DNA of 64,000 nt. Source: Microvirga terrestris. GTDB taxonomy: Bacteria; Pseudomonadota; Alphaproteobacteria; Rhizobiales; Beijerinckiaceae. Shown here one piece after another: positions 1-9,786 of the stretch. Location of the stretch: the NCBI RefSeq assembly GCF_015694425.1, contig NZ_JADQDN010000005.1, positions 186,001 through 250,000 on the forward strand, in the 5' to 3' direction. Each line of letters opens with the position of its first letter. The first letter of the stretch is position 1. The position numbers and the translations under genes were made by a program. The notes under the pieces were generated by a model. The model saw nothing but the letters and a program-made list of their open reading frames with translations. It was not told the origin of the DNA and made no database searches.

Positions 1-2
1 TC

Positions 3-986
3 GCCAATTTCATCGATGCTGATGACGATTATCTCTTCCGCGCCACCCCGGCGATCGGGCTCGAATACCGCTATCCCTTCATCGCCAGCCTCGGCACCTC
101 GGGCCAGCAGATCCTGGAGCCGATCGCCCAGATCATAGCCCGCCCGAATGAGACCCGGATCGGCAGTCTTCCCAATGAGGATGCTCAGAGCCTCGTCTTC
201 GACGACACGTCCCTCTTCGATTGGGACAAGTTCTCCGGCTACGACCGCGTCGAGGGCGGCGTGCGCGCCAATGTGGGCGTGCAGTACACAGTCATGGGCG
301 CGGACGATTTCTATGCCAACGTGCTGTTCGGCCAGTCTTATCAGATCGCGGGACGCAACTCGTTCCGGCAAGGCGACCTGGCCAATGTGGGCTTGGATTC
401 AGGTCTCGATTCCAGGGCGTCCGATTATGTCGGCCGCTTCCAGATCTCGCCGAATGCCAATTTCGCTTTCGTCTCGCGCGGACGTTTCGATCAGGAAGAT
501 TTCGGCCTGAACCGGTTCGAAGCCGGCATCCGGGCGAACTTCAATCCCTACCTGCCTGTCTCGACTTCGCTGACCTATGCCCGCTACGAGGCTCAGCCCG
601 CGATCGGCTATCCGACCCGCCGCGAGGGCGTGCTGGCCTCCGCCCGTTGGGACATGACGCCGAACTGGTTCGTCACGGGCTCGATCCTCCTCGATCTGGA
701 CCGGTATCTCGTGGCGCGCGAGACGTTTGCCGTTCCTACAGCAGTCGCTCCAGGAGCAGCGATCTCCCAGCGGGAGAATGTCGGCTATGTCGCCGGTATG
801 TCTCTGGGACTGGGTTACATCGACGAGTGCACGACCTTCTCGGTGAGCTATAGCATCGCTCCGCGCGACGTCACCCTGACCTCGGGTGAGAAGGAGCAGA
901 ACCATACGGTCGCCTTCAGTCTTGAGCTCCGCTCCCTTGGCGAGGTGGGCTATACGCAGAGACTCAGCGGCTCCGACGATGAGTGA
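3..986 (+). CDS. lptD: LPS-assembly protein LptD, C-terminal part (5' end outside window)
   Basis: The frame is open from the window edge and gives 327 residues of the LptD outer-membrane beta-barrel, which inserts lipopolysaccharide into the outer leaflet together with LptE. The alphaproteobacterial LptD signature EPIAQIIARPNE lies near residue 40, followed by NEDAQSLVFDDTSLFDWD and SGYDRVEGG. The rest alternates short aromatic-rich strands as in a barrel and ends SGSDDE. pdxA starts 15 bp downstream. In many alphaproteobacteria surA lies between these two genes, and here it does not. The N-terminal OstA-type domain and signal peptide are outside the window. Confidence 0.93.
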   Translation, partial: ANFIDADDDYLFRATPAIGLEYRYPFIASLGTSGQQILEPIAQIIARPNETRIGSLPNEDAQSLVFDDTSLFDWDKFSGYDRVEGGVRANVGVQYTVMGADDFYANVLFGQSYQIAGRNSFRQGDLANVGLDSGLDSRASDYVGRFQISPNANFAFVSRGRFDQEDFGLNRFEAGIRANFNPYLPVSTSLTYARYEAQPAIGYPTRREGVLASARWDMTPNWFVTGSILLDLDRYLVARETFAVPTAVAPGAAISQRENVGYVAGMSLGLGYIDECTTFSVSYSIAPRDVTLTSGEKEQNHTVAFSLELRSLGEVGYTQRLSGSDDE

Positions 987-1001
987 TGGTGAAGGACACC
1001 G

Positions 1002-2012
1002 GTGCCAGACTTGAACCAGTCCTCACTCCTGCTGACGCAGGGTGACCCTGCCGGGATCGGGCCGGAATTGGCCCTGAGAGCTTGGATGCTGCGAGACGAA
1101 CGGGCCCTGCCCCCCTTCGCAGTCTTGAGCGACCCCGCATTCCTTGAGCGCGTTGCGCAAAACCTGGGCTGGGACGTGCCGGTCATCTCTGTCGAGATGG
1201 CACAAATCCCAAAAGCGTTCCCAAAGGCTCTGCCGGTTCTCCCCTTGAGCGTTTCGGTCTCGGCACAGCCCGGCCAGCCTGATGCAGGCGCTGCTGCGTC
1301 GGTGATCGAGTCCATCGAGATGGCCGTGAGCTCGGTCCAAGAGGGCTCAGCCTCGGCACTCGTCACCAATCCCATAGCCAAGCATGTCCTCTATGAAGGT
1401 GGATTTAGGTATCCGGGCCATACGGAGTTTCTGGCTGCCCTCGCCTCTGAAGGCCGGGAGGAGACCTGCCATCCCGTGATGATGCTCTGGAGCGAGCAGC
1501 TGGCGGTGGTGCCTGTGACTGTGCACATCCCTCTTGCGAGCGTTCCTACTGCCCTCACTACAGACCTGATCGTGCTGACGGGACGGATCGTAGCCCGGGA
1601 ACTGCGGGAGCGTTTCGGCATCGCCAATCCAAGGCTGGCGCTCGCAGGCCTCAACCCGCACGCGGGCGAAAATGGCGCGATGGGAACGGAGGATGCCAGG
1701 ATCATCGCCCCGGCCGTCGATGCCCTGCGCGCCGAGGGGATCGACGTGGCAGGCCCCCTGCCCGCGGACACCATGTTCCACGCCCGCGCCCGCAGCCGCT
1801 ATGATGCGGCGCTCGCCATGTACCACGACCAAGCCCTCATCCCAATCAAGACCATCGCGTTCGACGAGGCGGTCAACGTGACCCTCGGGCTCCCCTTCGT
1901 GCGCACTTCGCCGGATCATGGCACGGCCTTCGATATCGCCGGCAAGGGTATTGCCCGGCCCGACAGCCTCATTGCCGCCATCAAGCTCGCCGCCCGTCTG
2001 GGGGGTTCATGA
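1002..2012 (+). CDS. pdxA: 4-hydroxythreonine-4-phosphate dehydrogenase PdxA
   Basis: This 336-residue enzyme oxidises 4-phosphohydroxy-L-threonine for the DXP-dependent pyridoxal 5'-phosphate pathway in the cytoplasm. Family motifs are intact: GDPAGIGPE at residues 14-22, then [14 protein letters not shown] and [11 protein letters not shown], which supply the metal-binding histidines, and [16 protein letters not shown] near the end. The start is GTG at 1002. Its stop overlaps the rsmA start by 4 bp (ATGA), so the two genes are translationally coupled. Length is normal for the family. Confidence 0.96.
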   Translation: MPDLNQSSLLLTQGDPAGIGPELALRAWMLRDERALPPFAVLSDPAFLERVAQNLGWDVPVISVEMAQIPKAFPKALPVLPLSVSVSAQPGQPDAGAAASVIESIEMAVSSVQEGSASALVTNPIAKHVLYEGGFRYPGHTEFLAALASEGREETCHPVMMLWSEQLAVVPVTVHIPLASVPTALTTDLIVLTGRIVARELRERFGIANPRLALAGLNPHAGENGAMGTEDARIIAPAVDALRAEGIDVAGPLPADTMFHARARSRYDAALAMYHDQALIPIKTIAFDEAVNVTLGLPFVRTSPDHGTAFDIAGKGIARPDSLIAAIKLAARLGGS

Positions 2013-2869
2013 GCCAGATCGACGACCTTCCCCCTCTGCGCGACGTGGTCCGGAGGCACGGGCTCATGGCCAAGAAGTCGCTGGGCCAGAACTTTTTGTT
2101 CGACCTCAACCTCACAAGCCGGATTGCCCGCTCCGCGGGACCGCTGGAAGAGGCAACTGTCATCGAGGTCGGCCCCGGCCCCGGAGGCCTGACCCGGGCA
2201 ATCCTCGCAGCCGGCGCCAAAAAGGTCATCGCCATCGAGCGTGACACCCGCTGCCTTCCGGCTCTCGCCGAGATCGCCGAGCGCTATTCGGGCCGGCTGG
2301 AGGTAGTCGAGGCCGATGCCTTAGAGTTCGATCCTCGCCCGCTGGTGGGCGACAGCCTCGTCCGCATCATCGCCAACCTGCCCTACAATGTCGGCACCGC
2401 CCTGCTCACGGGTTGGCTCACCGGCGCCCCCTGGCCGCCCTGGTGGGCCTCGCTCACCCTCATGTTCCAGCGTGAAGTCGCCGAGCGCATCGTGGCCGAC
2501 GAGAACGATCCAAAGAATTATGGTCGTCTGGGCGTCCTTTGCGGCTGGCGCGCGGAATCGCGCATTCTGTTCGATGTGCCGCCCTCCGCCTTTGTGCCGC
2601 TGCCGAAGATCACCTCGAGCGTGGTTCACCTTACGCCACGGGCGAACCCTCTGCCCTGCAGACTTGAAGCGCTGGAAGCGGTCACGCGGGCTGCCTTCGG
2701 GCAACGCCGCAAGATGCTTCGCCAAAGCCTGAAATCCATCGCTCCGGGCCCGGCCGAGATCATCCAGGCGGCTGGGCTTGAAGAGACGGCGCGGGCCGAG
2801 AACATCCCGGTTGCGGGCTATGTGGCGCTGGCCAATGCCTTGGATGCCACCCGCGGCTTCAGGGCTTGA
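2009..2869 (+). CDS. rsmA: 16S rRNA (adenine1518-N6/adenine1519-N6)-dimethyltransferase RsmA (KsgA)
   Basis: This 286-residue SAM-dependent methyltransferase dimethylates two adjacent adenines in helix 45 of 16S rRNA during 30S maturation. SLGQNFLFD is at residues 24-32, the SAM glycine loop VGPGPGG at 54-60 and the catalytic NLPY motif at 123-126. The C-terminal helical domain contains the conserved [13 protein letters not shown]. The start overlaps the pdxA stop by four bases, as in the usual pdxA-rsmA pair. About 150 bp without a gene separates it from ddl. Confidence 0.96.
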   Translation: MSQIDDLPPLRDVVRRHGLMAKKSLGQNFLFDLNLTSRIARSAGPLEEATVIEVGPGPGGLTRAILAAGAKKVIAIERDTRCLPALAEIAERYSGRLEVVEADALEFDPRPLVGDSLVRIIANLPYNVGTALLTGWLTGAPWPPWWASLTLMFQREVAERIVADENDPKNYGRLGVLCGWRAESRILFDVPPSAFVPLPKITSSVVHLTPRANPLPCRLEALEAVTRAAFGQRRKMLRQSLKSIAPGPAEIIQAAGLEETARAENIPVAGYVALANALDATRGFRA

Positions 2870-3018
2870 AGCGCTCCGAAGCTCGTCCCACCTTCGACAC
2901 CGCCTATATGCAGCCGCTCGACGGGAGCCGCGCGTCTTTCATGGGACCTTAACCGCGCGTCTTCCATGATTGGTTCAGGAGAGCGGCTTTATCACAGCCG
3001 CGAGGGGAGGAAGCGGAC

Positions 3019-4131
3019 ATGTCGCAGCCGCGCAATAGGATTGGGCTTCTGTTCGGAGGGCGTTCTGCGGAGCACGAGGTCTCCAAGCTCTCAGCCGCCA
3101 ATGTCCTGCGCGCCCTTGACTCGGACCGCTACGATATCATCCCCATCGGCATTGGTCGGGATGGACGCTGGCTTCTCTGCGACAACGGCAATGGCGGAGG
3201 ACGGGGCGCAACATCCCTCGAGATCCCCGAGGGATCGCCTCAGGTAGCCCTGTTGCCGGGCGGCGGAGGCGAGATGCTGGTCCTCAACGGCGATGCAGGC
3301 TCCACCACGCTCAACCTCGATGCAATCGTGCCCGTGCTCCACGGGCCGAACGGTGAGGATGGGACGGTTCAGGGTTTTCTTGAACTCGCCAATATTCCCT
3401 ATGTTGGCTCCGGCGTGATGGGCTCAGCTGCCAGCATGGACAAGGACGTGGCCAAGCGGCTGCTCCGGGACAGCGGGTTGCCGGTCGTTCCCTACTTGGC
3501 AATGACACCCCGCACTCGTGTCGACTACCAAACCGCCGTGGATGCGCTCGGCACGCCCGATTTATTCCTGAAGCCCGCTAATATGGGTTCCTCGGTGGGC
3601 GTTTCCCGCGCCTCATCGGCCGAGGAATTCGACCGGGCCTGCGAACGCGCCTTCCGCTACGACAGAAAGGTGCTGGTGGAGCGCAGCGTCACGGGTGCGC
3701 GGGAGATCGAGTGCTCGGTGCTGGAAAATGCCGCGGGGGAGATCAAGGCCTCCCCGCTCGGCGAGATTGTGCCCGCGGGCAACCACGGCTTCTACAGCTA
3801 TGACGCCAAGTATATCGACGCGGACGGCGCTCTTCTGCGCATTCCGGCGGAGCTCACTTCAGACCAAGCACAGCGCATCCAGGAGCTTGCGGTTGAGACC
3901 TTCAAGGTTCTCGGCTGCGAAGGCTTGGCGCGCATCGATTTCTTCGTCGATCCGGAGAACGAGAGCAGCCTGTTCGTCAACGAGGTGAACACCCTGCCGG
4001 GCTTCACGGCGATCAGCATGTATCCGAAACTCTGGGAGGCCGGCGGTCTGCCGCAAAGCGAGCTGATGGACGTGCTGATCGGGCATGCCATCGCCCGTCA
4101 CGAACGCCGGAACCAGCTGGCGCTCGTCTGA
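3019..4131 (+). CDS. ddl: D-alanine--D-alanine ligase
   Basis: This 370-residue ATP-grasp ligase makes the D-Ala-D-Ala dipeptide for peptidoglycan precursors. The N-terminal GGRSAEHEVS motif is at about residues 13-22. HGPNGEDGTVQGFLE, KPANMGSSVGVS and the C-terminal NEVNTLPGFT metal and substrate loop follow. The ATG at 3019 is preceded by a clear GGGGAGGAAG ribosome site. The length and the insert around residues 55-85 fit the longer DdlA-like form. It lies outside any division and cell-wall cluster, next to rsmA, and converges with gmk 8 bp downstream. Confidence 0.95.
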   Translation: MSQPRNRIGLLFGGRSAEHEVSKLSAANVLRALDSDRYDIIPIGIGRDGRWLLCDNGNGGGRGATSLEIPEGSPQVALLPGGGGEMLVLNGDAGSTTLNLDAIVPVLHGPNGEDGTVQGFLELANIPYVGSGVMGSAASMDKDVAKRLLRDSGLPVVPYLAMTPRTRVDYQTAVDALGTPDLFLKPANMGSSVGVSRASSAEEFDRACERAFRYDRKVLVERSVTGAREIECSVLENAAGEIKASPLGEIVPAGNHGFYSYDAKYIDADGALLRIPAELTSDQAQRIQELAVETFKVLGCEGLARIDFFVDPENESSLFVNEVNTLPGFTAISMYPKLWEAGGLPQSELMDVLIGHAIARHERRNQLALV

Positions 4132-4139
4132 CCGGCGCT

Positions 4140-4790
4140 CTAGTCGAGCTTCTCAGCCAGCAACCCTTCGACGAAATCTGAGAGGCCCACGAGGCGATCG
4201 CGCTTGAGGCGCTCGGCGGTCTGAATCGCCTTGAGGCTCTGGAAGGAGCGGTCGAGGTCCTCGTTGACGATCACATAATCGTACTCGACCCAGCGCTCCA
4301 TCTCGATGCGAGCGTTGGCGAGACGCTTGGCGATGACATCGGGCGCATCCTCCGCCCGGCGCTCAAGGCGTGCCTTAAGCTCCTTGAAGCTCGGAGGCAG
4401 GACGAACACAGTCACCACGTCGTCGGGCAGTTTCTGCCGCACCTGGCGGGTGCCCTGGTAGTCGATGTCGAAGACCATGTCCTGGCCCGATGCCAGCGTC
4501 TTCTCTACTGGCTTTCGCGGCGTGCCATAGAAATTGCCGTGTACCTCGGCCCATTCCAGGAGTTCATCGCGATCACGCATCGCCTTGAACTCTTCGACGT
4601 CGATGAAGTGATAGTGCCTGCCCTCGATCTCGGACGGACGCTTGGGACGGGTGGTGACAGAAACCGACAGGACACCGGCCCGCTCTTCCACGAGGCTGCG
4701 GGTGAGCGTGGTTTTGCCGGCGCCGGACGGTGACGACAGGATGAGGATCAGGCCGCGACGGCCGACCTGAGACTTCGGATCTTGGCTCAC
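4140..4790 (-). CDS. gmk: guanylate kinase
   Basis: The protein (216 residues) phosphorylates GMP to GDP with ATP. The P-loop [10 protein letters not shown] is at about residues 19-28. The GMP-binding segment [19 protein letters not shown] follows, and the lid and [12 protein letters not shown] strand are intact. The start is GTG at 4790, only 4 bp after the yicC stop, so it is the last gene of the fabD...yicC-gmk block. The N-terminal 14 residues before the P-loop strand are an ordinary variable extension. Confidence 0.95.
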   Translation of the reverse strand: MSQDPKSQVGRRGLILILSSPSGAGKTTLTRSLVEERAGVLSVSVTTRPKRPSEIEGRHYHFIDVEEFKAMRDRDELLEWAEVHGNFYGTPRKPVEKTLASGQDMVFDIDYQGTRQVRQKLPDDVVTVFVLPPSFKELKARLERRAEDAPDVIAKRLANARIEMERWVEYDYVIVNEDLDRSFQSLKAIQTAERLKRDRLVGLSDFVEGLLAEKLD

Positions 4791-4794
4791 CGCA

Positions 4795-5682
4795 TCACTC
4801 CACGTTCTGAACCTGCTCGCGGAATTGCTCGATCACGGCTTTCAATTCAAGGCCGATCCGCGACAGGGAGACATCATTGGCTTTCGCGCACAGGGTATTC
4901 GCCTCGCGGCCGAATTCCTGCGACAGGAAGTCGAGACGCCGGCCGACCGGGCCGCCTTCCTGCAACAGGCTACGGGCTGCATCCACATGGGCACGCAGGC
5001 GATCGAGCTCCTCTCGGATATCGGCACGGGCCGCGATCAGCACCGCCTCCTGATGGAGGCGTGCCGTATCAAGCGCATGCTTGCCCTCGAACAATTCTGC
5101 GATCTGAGATTCCAGCCGGGTGCGGATTGCATCGGGCTGGCGGGCTGGCGCAGCCTCGGCTTCGTCGACGAGCCGGGAGACCAGATCGAGCTGCTGCCCG
5201 AGAACCGCGGACAGCGCCCGCCCCTCCATCAGGCGCGCTGCCTTGAGCGCTTCAATCAGCGCTCCGACGCCACCGCGCAATGCGGCCGCGAGCTCCTTAT
5301 TCTGCGCCGGATCGTCGACATCGTCGTCGAGTTCCACCACACCGCGCACGGCGAGAAGACCGTCTAGGGAAGCCGGTTTCACATTCTCCGGAAGCGACAG
5401 ACCACTGAGAGCGGAGAGGAGCGACTGCAGCACATCCTGGTTGACGCGCAGCTTCGGAGCAGACGATGCCTTACTCAAGGACAGATTAAGTTGGCCCTGC
5501 CCCCGGGTGAGCGCCTTGAGGATCTGCCCGCGCGCTTCCTCGCCCATGCCGTCGAGGCCTGACGGTGTCCGAACCCGCACTTCCAGCCCACGACCGTTCA
5601 CGGTCTTGAGTTCCCAGGCCCATTGATAGGCACCGGCGACACCGGCCTCGCGGGCAAAGCCGGTCATACTCGCAATGGACAT
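4795..5682 (-). CDS. yicC: YicC family endoribonuclease
   Basis: The 295-residue protein begins [12 protein letters not shown], the classical YicC start, so I place the start at 5682 and not at the upstream in-frame ATG at 5751. The N-terminal YicC-like domain contains [14 protein letters not shown]. The C-terminal DUF1732 domain ends [31 protein letters not shown]. coli YicC is reported to be an endoribonuclease that affects small RNA stability. The gene lies between mltG and gmk, its usual position, and runs into gmk with a 4-bp gap. Confidence 0.93.
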   Translation of the reverse strand: MSIASMTGFAREAGVAGAYQWAWELKTVNGRGLEVRVRTPSGLDGMGEEARGQILKALTRGQGQLNLSLSKASSAPKLRVNQDVLQSLLSALSGLSLPENVKPASLDGLLAVRGVVELDDDVDDPAQNKELAAALRGGVGALIEALKAARLMEGRALSAVLGQQLDLVSRLVDEAEAAPARQPDAIRTRLESQIAELFEGKHALDTARLHQEAVLIAARADIREELDRLRAHVDAARSLLQEGGPVGRRLDFLSQEFGREANTLCAKANDVSLSRIGLELKAVIEQFREQVQNVE

Positions 5683-5775
5683 GCGTGAAACCTCGAACGG
5701 AATGAAAATCGGCGCGACCATAATGCGCGCCGATCCAAGAGTCGATTGCAAGGATTGGAGATCTTCCCCAGCCGC

Positions 5776-7137
5776 TCAGGGCTGCCGGAGGGCCGGAACG
5801 CTCTTCGGGTTGTTCAGGTCGAAGCTCTTGTTCTTAAGCGGGTCCTTCTCGGTGCCTTCGCTGGCATCGAAGCCGCGTCCGGGGCGGCCGCCGACAGCCG
5901 GCTGGGCATTCGCGGTGCCGCGCAGCGCGGGGGCAGCACCGGGCGGCAGGCTGGTCTGGTCGCCATCGGGCACAACCCGGTCCACATCCCCAGGGCCGGT
6001 CGCGGGACGGCTCTTCTCGAGTTGCCGCCACCGGGTCACGTTGCGCTGGTGCTGCTCATAGGTCTCGGCGAAGGCATGGCCGCCGGAACCGTCGGCCACG
6101 AAGTACAGATCCTTGGTCCGGGACGGATTGGCGACCGCTTCGAGCGCCGCCCGGCCAGGATTGGCGATGGGACCAGGAGGCAGGCCCTCGACCACATAGG
6201 TGTTGTAGGGTGTCGCGGCCTCGATCTCGCTGCGGAGAATGCCGCGGCCCAAGGTGCCCTTACCGCCCACCAGCCCGTAGACGATGGTGGGGTCGGATTG
6301 AAGCCTCATGCGCTTCATGAGGCGATTGATGAAGACGCCGGCCACCCGCGTGCGCTCATCGGCACGGCCCGTCTCCTTCTCCACGATGGAGGCGAGGATC
6401 ACGAGTTCCTGAGGCGACTTGATTGGCAGCTCGGGCGAGCGGCGCTGCCAGATCTGCTCGATCGCCTGTCGCTGGGCTGCCTGCATGGTGTTGATGATCT
6501 GCTGTCGCGTGGTGCCGCGCTCGAACTTGTAGGTATCGGGCAGGAGCGAGCCTTCGCGGGGCGTCTCAGTGACATCGCCGGTGAGGATCTCGTGCTCATA
6601 GAGACGAGCCAGGATCTGCTCGCTGGTGAGCCCCTCGGGAACCGAGACGGTGTGCAGGATGGCACGCCCCTGGATCAGCGTGTCGATCGCCTCCTCGACG
6701 CTAGTGCCGGCCTTGAACTGGAACTCGCCGGCTTTGAGCTGCCCGCGCTGGCGGTTCATGTAGGCATAAGCCTGAAACAGCAGGGGCTGCTCGATGACGC
6801 CTTCCTGCTTGAGGATCTGGGCAATCTCGCCCGTACCGGTATTGCGGGGAATCACCACGACCTTGTCGCTCTGCAGCGGCCCGTCGGTCGTCACCGCCTG
6901 CTGCAGCATGGAGAAGCCGAAGATTCCGGCAATCGCTGCAGCCACGAGCAGGGTCAGCAAGCCACTGAGAAGGGACAGCATGCCCCTGCGGCGGCCGCGG
7001 AGCTTCGGTGGCGGCGGCGGAGCCATCGAGGGCTTGATGGCTTCGCTCGGAGACCGGGGTGCCAGACGCGGCTGGGACGATCCGTTGTCGGCATCATCCA
7101 CGGGAGCCAGAAGTATCTTTTTCTTTCGTCCAAACAT
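5776..7137 (-). CDS. mltG: endolytic peptidoglycan transglycosylase MltG
   Basis: This YceG-family enzyme (453 residues) cleaves nascent glycan strands at the inner membrane and so ends their polymerisation. It has a basic, proline-rich cytoplasmic tail of about 50 residues, one transmembrane helix at about 54-77, then the YceG domain. LLPDTYKFERG lies at about 199-209 and the catalytic EKETGRADERTRVAGVF at about 253-270. The C-terminus is low-complexity Pro/Gly/Asp. The ATG at 7137 is preceded by an in-frame GTG at 7140, so either could be used. It follows fabF, as in other Hyphomicrobiales. Confidence 0.94.
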   Translation of the reverse strand: MFGRKKKILLAPVDDADNGSSQPRLAPRSPSEAIKPSMAPPPPPKLRGRRRGMLSLLSGLLTLLVAAAIAGIFGFSMLQQAVTTDGPLQSDKVVVIPRNTGTGEIAQILKQEGVIEQPLLFQAYAYMNRQRGQLKAGEFQFKAGTSVEEAIDTLIQGRAILHTVSVPEGLTSEQILARLYEHEILTGDVTETPREGSLLPDTYKFERGTTRQQIINTMQAAQRQAIEQIWQRRSPELPIKSPQELVILASIVEKETGRADERTRVAGVFINRLMKRMRLQSDPTIVYGLVGGKGTLGRGILRSEIEAATPYNTYVVEGLPPGPIANPGRAALEAVANPSRTKDLYFVADGSGGHAFAETYEQHQRNVTRWRQLEKSRPATGPGDVDRVVPDGDQTSLPPGAAPALRGTANAQPAVGGRPGRGFDASEGTEKDPLKNKSFDLNNPKSVPALRQP

Positions 7138-7232
7138 CACGCCGCTTTTCTGGTATCGGCCGGCGGTCCTACCGGTCCGCCGACACCCTAGCCGGGATTA
7201 TGGCGAAAAGCCGTAACAGGCCCTCACCGGCT

Positions 7233-8495
7233 TCAGGATACCCGACGAAGAATGAGCGAAGCGTTAGTTCCGCCAAAGCCGAAGGAGTTCGACAGGGCCA
7301 CGTTGACTTGCTTGCGCTTGGCCTGCTTCGGCACGAGGTCGATAGCCGTCTCCACAGATGGATTGTCGAGATTGATGGTCGGCGGGATGATGCCGTCGCG
7401 CATGGCGAGGATCGAGAAGATCGCCTCAACGGCGCCGGCGGCGCCGAGCAGGTGACCGATCGCCGACTTGGTGGACGACATGGAGAGTTTGCCCGCGGCA
7501 TTGCCCATGATCCGCTCGACGGCCTTCAGCTCGAGCTCGTCGCCCAGAGGCGTCGAGGTGCCGTGGGCGTTCACATAGTCGATCTCCGACACGGCGATGG
7601 CAGCGCGCTTGAGAGCAGCAGCCATACAACGATAGGCACCGTCGCCATCCTCGGATGGAGAGGTGATGTGGTAGGCATCGCCCGACAGGCCATAGCCGAT
7701 GACTTCGGCATAGATCGTGGCGCCGCGTGCCTTGGCATGCTCGTACTCTTCCAGAACCACGATGCCGGCCCCCTCGCCCATGACGAAGCCATCACGGTCC
7801 TTGTCGTAGGGGCGCGAAGCCTTCTCGGGCGTGTCGTTGTAGCCCGTGGAGAGAGCCCGGCACGCGGCAAAGCCTGCGATGGAGAGGCGGTTGACTGGGG
7901 ATTCCGTACCGCCGGCCACCATCACGTCCGCATCGCCGAGCGCGATCAGGCGGGCTGCGTCGCCGATGGCATGCGAGCCGGTGGAGCAGGCCGTCACCAC
8001 CGCGTGGTTCGGACCCTTCAGGCCGTGCTCGATGGACACGTAGCCGCCGGCCAGGTTGATCAGGCGGCCCGGAATGAAGAAGGGCGAAATTCGGCGGGGG
8101 CCGCGCTCGATCAGGGTAGCGGACGCCTCATAGATGCCGCCGATGCCGCCGATGCCGGAGCCGATCAGCACACCGGTGGCGCACTGCTCCTCATAGGTCT
8201 TCGGCTCCCAGCCAGAATCGCGAAGAGCCTGGGTGGAAGCTGCCATCGCATAAACGATAAAGGGATCGACCTTGCGCTGCTCCTTGGGCTCCATCCAGTC
8301 GTCGGCGTTGAAGGTGCCGTTGGTCCCGTCGCCGCGTGGGATCTGGCAGGCGATCTGGCAGGCCAGATCGTCGACCTGGAAATCCGTGATCTTGCCGGCG
8401 CCGCTCTGCCCCTCGACGAGGCGCGACCAAGTGGCATCGACCCCGCTGCCCAGCGGGGTGACCATGCCAAGACCTGTAACAACTACCCGGCGCAT
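7233..8495 (-). CDS. fabF: beta-ketoacyl-ACP synthase II FabF
   Basis: The 420-residue condensing enzyme elongates acyl-ACP with malonyl-ACP. The catalytic triad is intact: Cys170 in TACSTGSHA, the first His in VNAHGTSTPLGD near 310 and the second His in AIGHLLGAAGA near 345. The start MRRVVVTGLGMVTPLGSG at 8495 is the family start. The upstream in-frame extension to 8600 has no family similarity. acpP lies 67 bp upstream on the same strand, as in the canonical acpP-fabF pair. Confidence 0.97.
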   Translation of the reverse strand: MRRVVVTGLGMVTPLGSGVDATWSRLVEGQSGAGKITDFQVDDLACQIACQIPRGDGTNGTFNADDWMEPKEQRKVDPFIVYAMAASTQALRDSGWEPKTYEEQCATGVLIGSGIGGIGGIYEASATLIERGPRRISPFFIPGRLINLAGGYVSIEHGLKGPNHAVVTACSTGSHAIGDAARLIALGDADVMVAGGTESPVNRLSIAGFAACRALSTGYNDTPEKASRPYDKDRDGFVMGEGAGIVVLEEYEHAKARGATIYAEVIGYGLSGDAYHITSPSEDGDGAYRCMAAALKRAAIAVSEIDYVNAHGTSTPLGDELELKAVERIMGNAAGKLSMSSTKSAIGHLLGAAGAVEAIFSILAMRDGIIPPTINLDNPSVETAIDLVPKQAKRKQVNVALSNSFGFGGTNASLILRRVS

Positions 8496-8562
8496 GAATT
8501 CCTGCCCTATCGATTGATAAAATTCGGGCGTCGGATGAGTCACCCGACGCCCTTTACAGCTC

Positions 8563-8799
8563 TTAGGCTGCGTTCTTCTCGAGGAAGCGGACAGCGTCAC
8601 CGACCGTCACGATGGTCTCAGCCGCGTCGTCCGGGATCTCGACGTTGAACTCTTCCTCGAACGCCATCACCAGCTCGACCGTGTCCAGGCTGTCGGCGCC
8701 CAGGTCGTCGATGAAGTTCGCGTTCTCGACCACCTTGTCGGCTTCGACGCCGAGGTGCTCGACAACAATCTTCTTCACGCGATCAGCGACGTCACTCAT
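8563..8799 (-). CDS. acpP: acyl carrier protein
   Basis: A 78-residue acidic four-helix carrier protein. The phosphopantetheine attachment site is Ser37 in [18 protein letters not shown]. The start [12 protein letters not shown] at 8799 matches the family, with an AGGAAAAAA stretch upstream as a weak ribosome site. The longer frame reaching 8853 is not conserved. It supplies the acyl carrier for FabD, FabG and FabF encoded beside it. About 235 bp without a gene separates it from fabG, so it probably has its own promoter. Confidence 0.97.
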   Translation of the reverse strand: MSDVADRVKKIVVEHLGVEADKVVENANFIDDLGADSLDTVELVMAFEEEFNVEIPDDAAETIVTVGDAVRFLEKNAA

Positions 8800-9034
8800 C
8801 GTTTTTTCCTCAGTGGCTGCCGCCTCAGGATTGGGCGGATTGAAAGAAATCAAAATAGATCAGCTGCTCAGCTGACAACGCTGAAACGGCTACCCTGCGC
8901 CGTGCAAAGCCGCATTTTTAAGCGCCGGTCAACCCCTTTGACCTGATCGGGATCATGCTTAACACAAGCTTATCCGGTCTGGCGAGAGGGTGCCGGCACC
9001 TGCAAACAGATTCCGGAAACAGCTATAAGTTCCT

Positions 9035-9772
9035 TTAGAACATAGCCATTCCGCCATTTACGTGCAGGGTCTGGCCCGTCACGTAGGCGGCCTCAGTCGA
9101 TGCGAGATAAACCACGGAAGAAGCGATTTCGTCGCCTTGCCCCAGCCGACCCATGGGGATCGTGCCCAGGATTCCCTCGCGCTGCTTGTCGTTGAGAACA
9201 TCGGTCATGGGCGACTCGATGAAGCCCGGTGCCACGCAGTTGACCGTGATGTTGCGGCTTGCCACCTCGGCGGCCAGCGCCTTGGTCATGCCGATCAGGC
9301 CGGCCTTGGAGGCCGCATAGTTGCCCTGCCCCGGATTACCCGTCGAGCCGACCACGGAACCGATATTGACGATGCGGCCGTAGCGGCGGCGCATCATGTT
9401 CTTCACGGCCGCCCGGGACAGGCGGAAGGAGGCGGTGAGATTCACGGCGATCACCGTGTCCCATTCCTCGTCCTTCATGCGCATGAACAGGTTGTCCTTG
9501 GTGACGCCGGCATTGTTGACCAGGATGTCAAGCCCTTCCATGGCCGCCTCGGCGGCCGGGACGAGAGCCTCGACAGAATCCTTGTCGGACAGGTTGGCTT
9601 CGACCACGTGGACCCTTTCGCCCAGCGACGAGGCAAGCTCATCCAGGGCAGCCCGGCGGGTGCCGGAGAGGGTGACGATCGCGCCCTGGGCATGGAGCGC
9701 GCGGGCGATGGAGCCGCCGATGCCGCCCGTTGCGCCGGTAACGAGAGCCTTGCGGCCGGTGAGATCGAACAT
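9035..9772 (-). CDS. fabG: 3-oxoacyl-ACP reductase FabG
   Basis: A 245-residue short-chain dehydrogenase that reduces 3-oxoacyl-ACP with NADPH. The Rossmann motif TGATGGIGG is at 12-20, NNAGVTKDN at about 86-94, and catalytic Ser139, Tyr152 and Lys156 are in the GNYAASKAG context. The C-terminus GMAMF is typical. The start is ATG at 9772, 14 bp after the fabD stop, so fabD-fabG is an operon. Confidence 0.97.
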   Translation of the reverse strand: MFDLTGRKALVTGATGGIGGSIARALHAQGAIVTLSGTRRAALDELASSLGERVHVVEANLSDKDSVEALVPAAEAAMEGLDILVNNAGVTKDNLFMRMKDEEWDTVIAVNLTASFRLSRAAVKNMMRRRYGRIVNIGSVVGSTGNPGQGNYAASKAGLIGMTKALAAEVASRNITVNCVAPGFIESPMTDVLNDKQREGILGTIPMGRLGQGDEIASSVVYLASTEAAYVTGQTLHVNGGMAMF

Positions 9773-9786
9773 GGCGGGGTTTCCTC

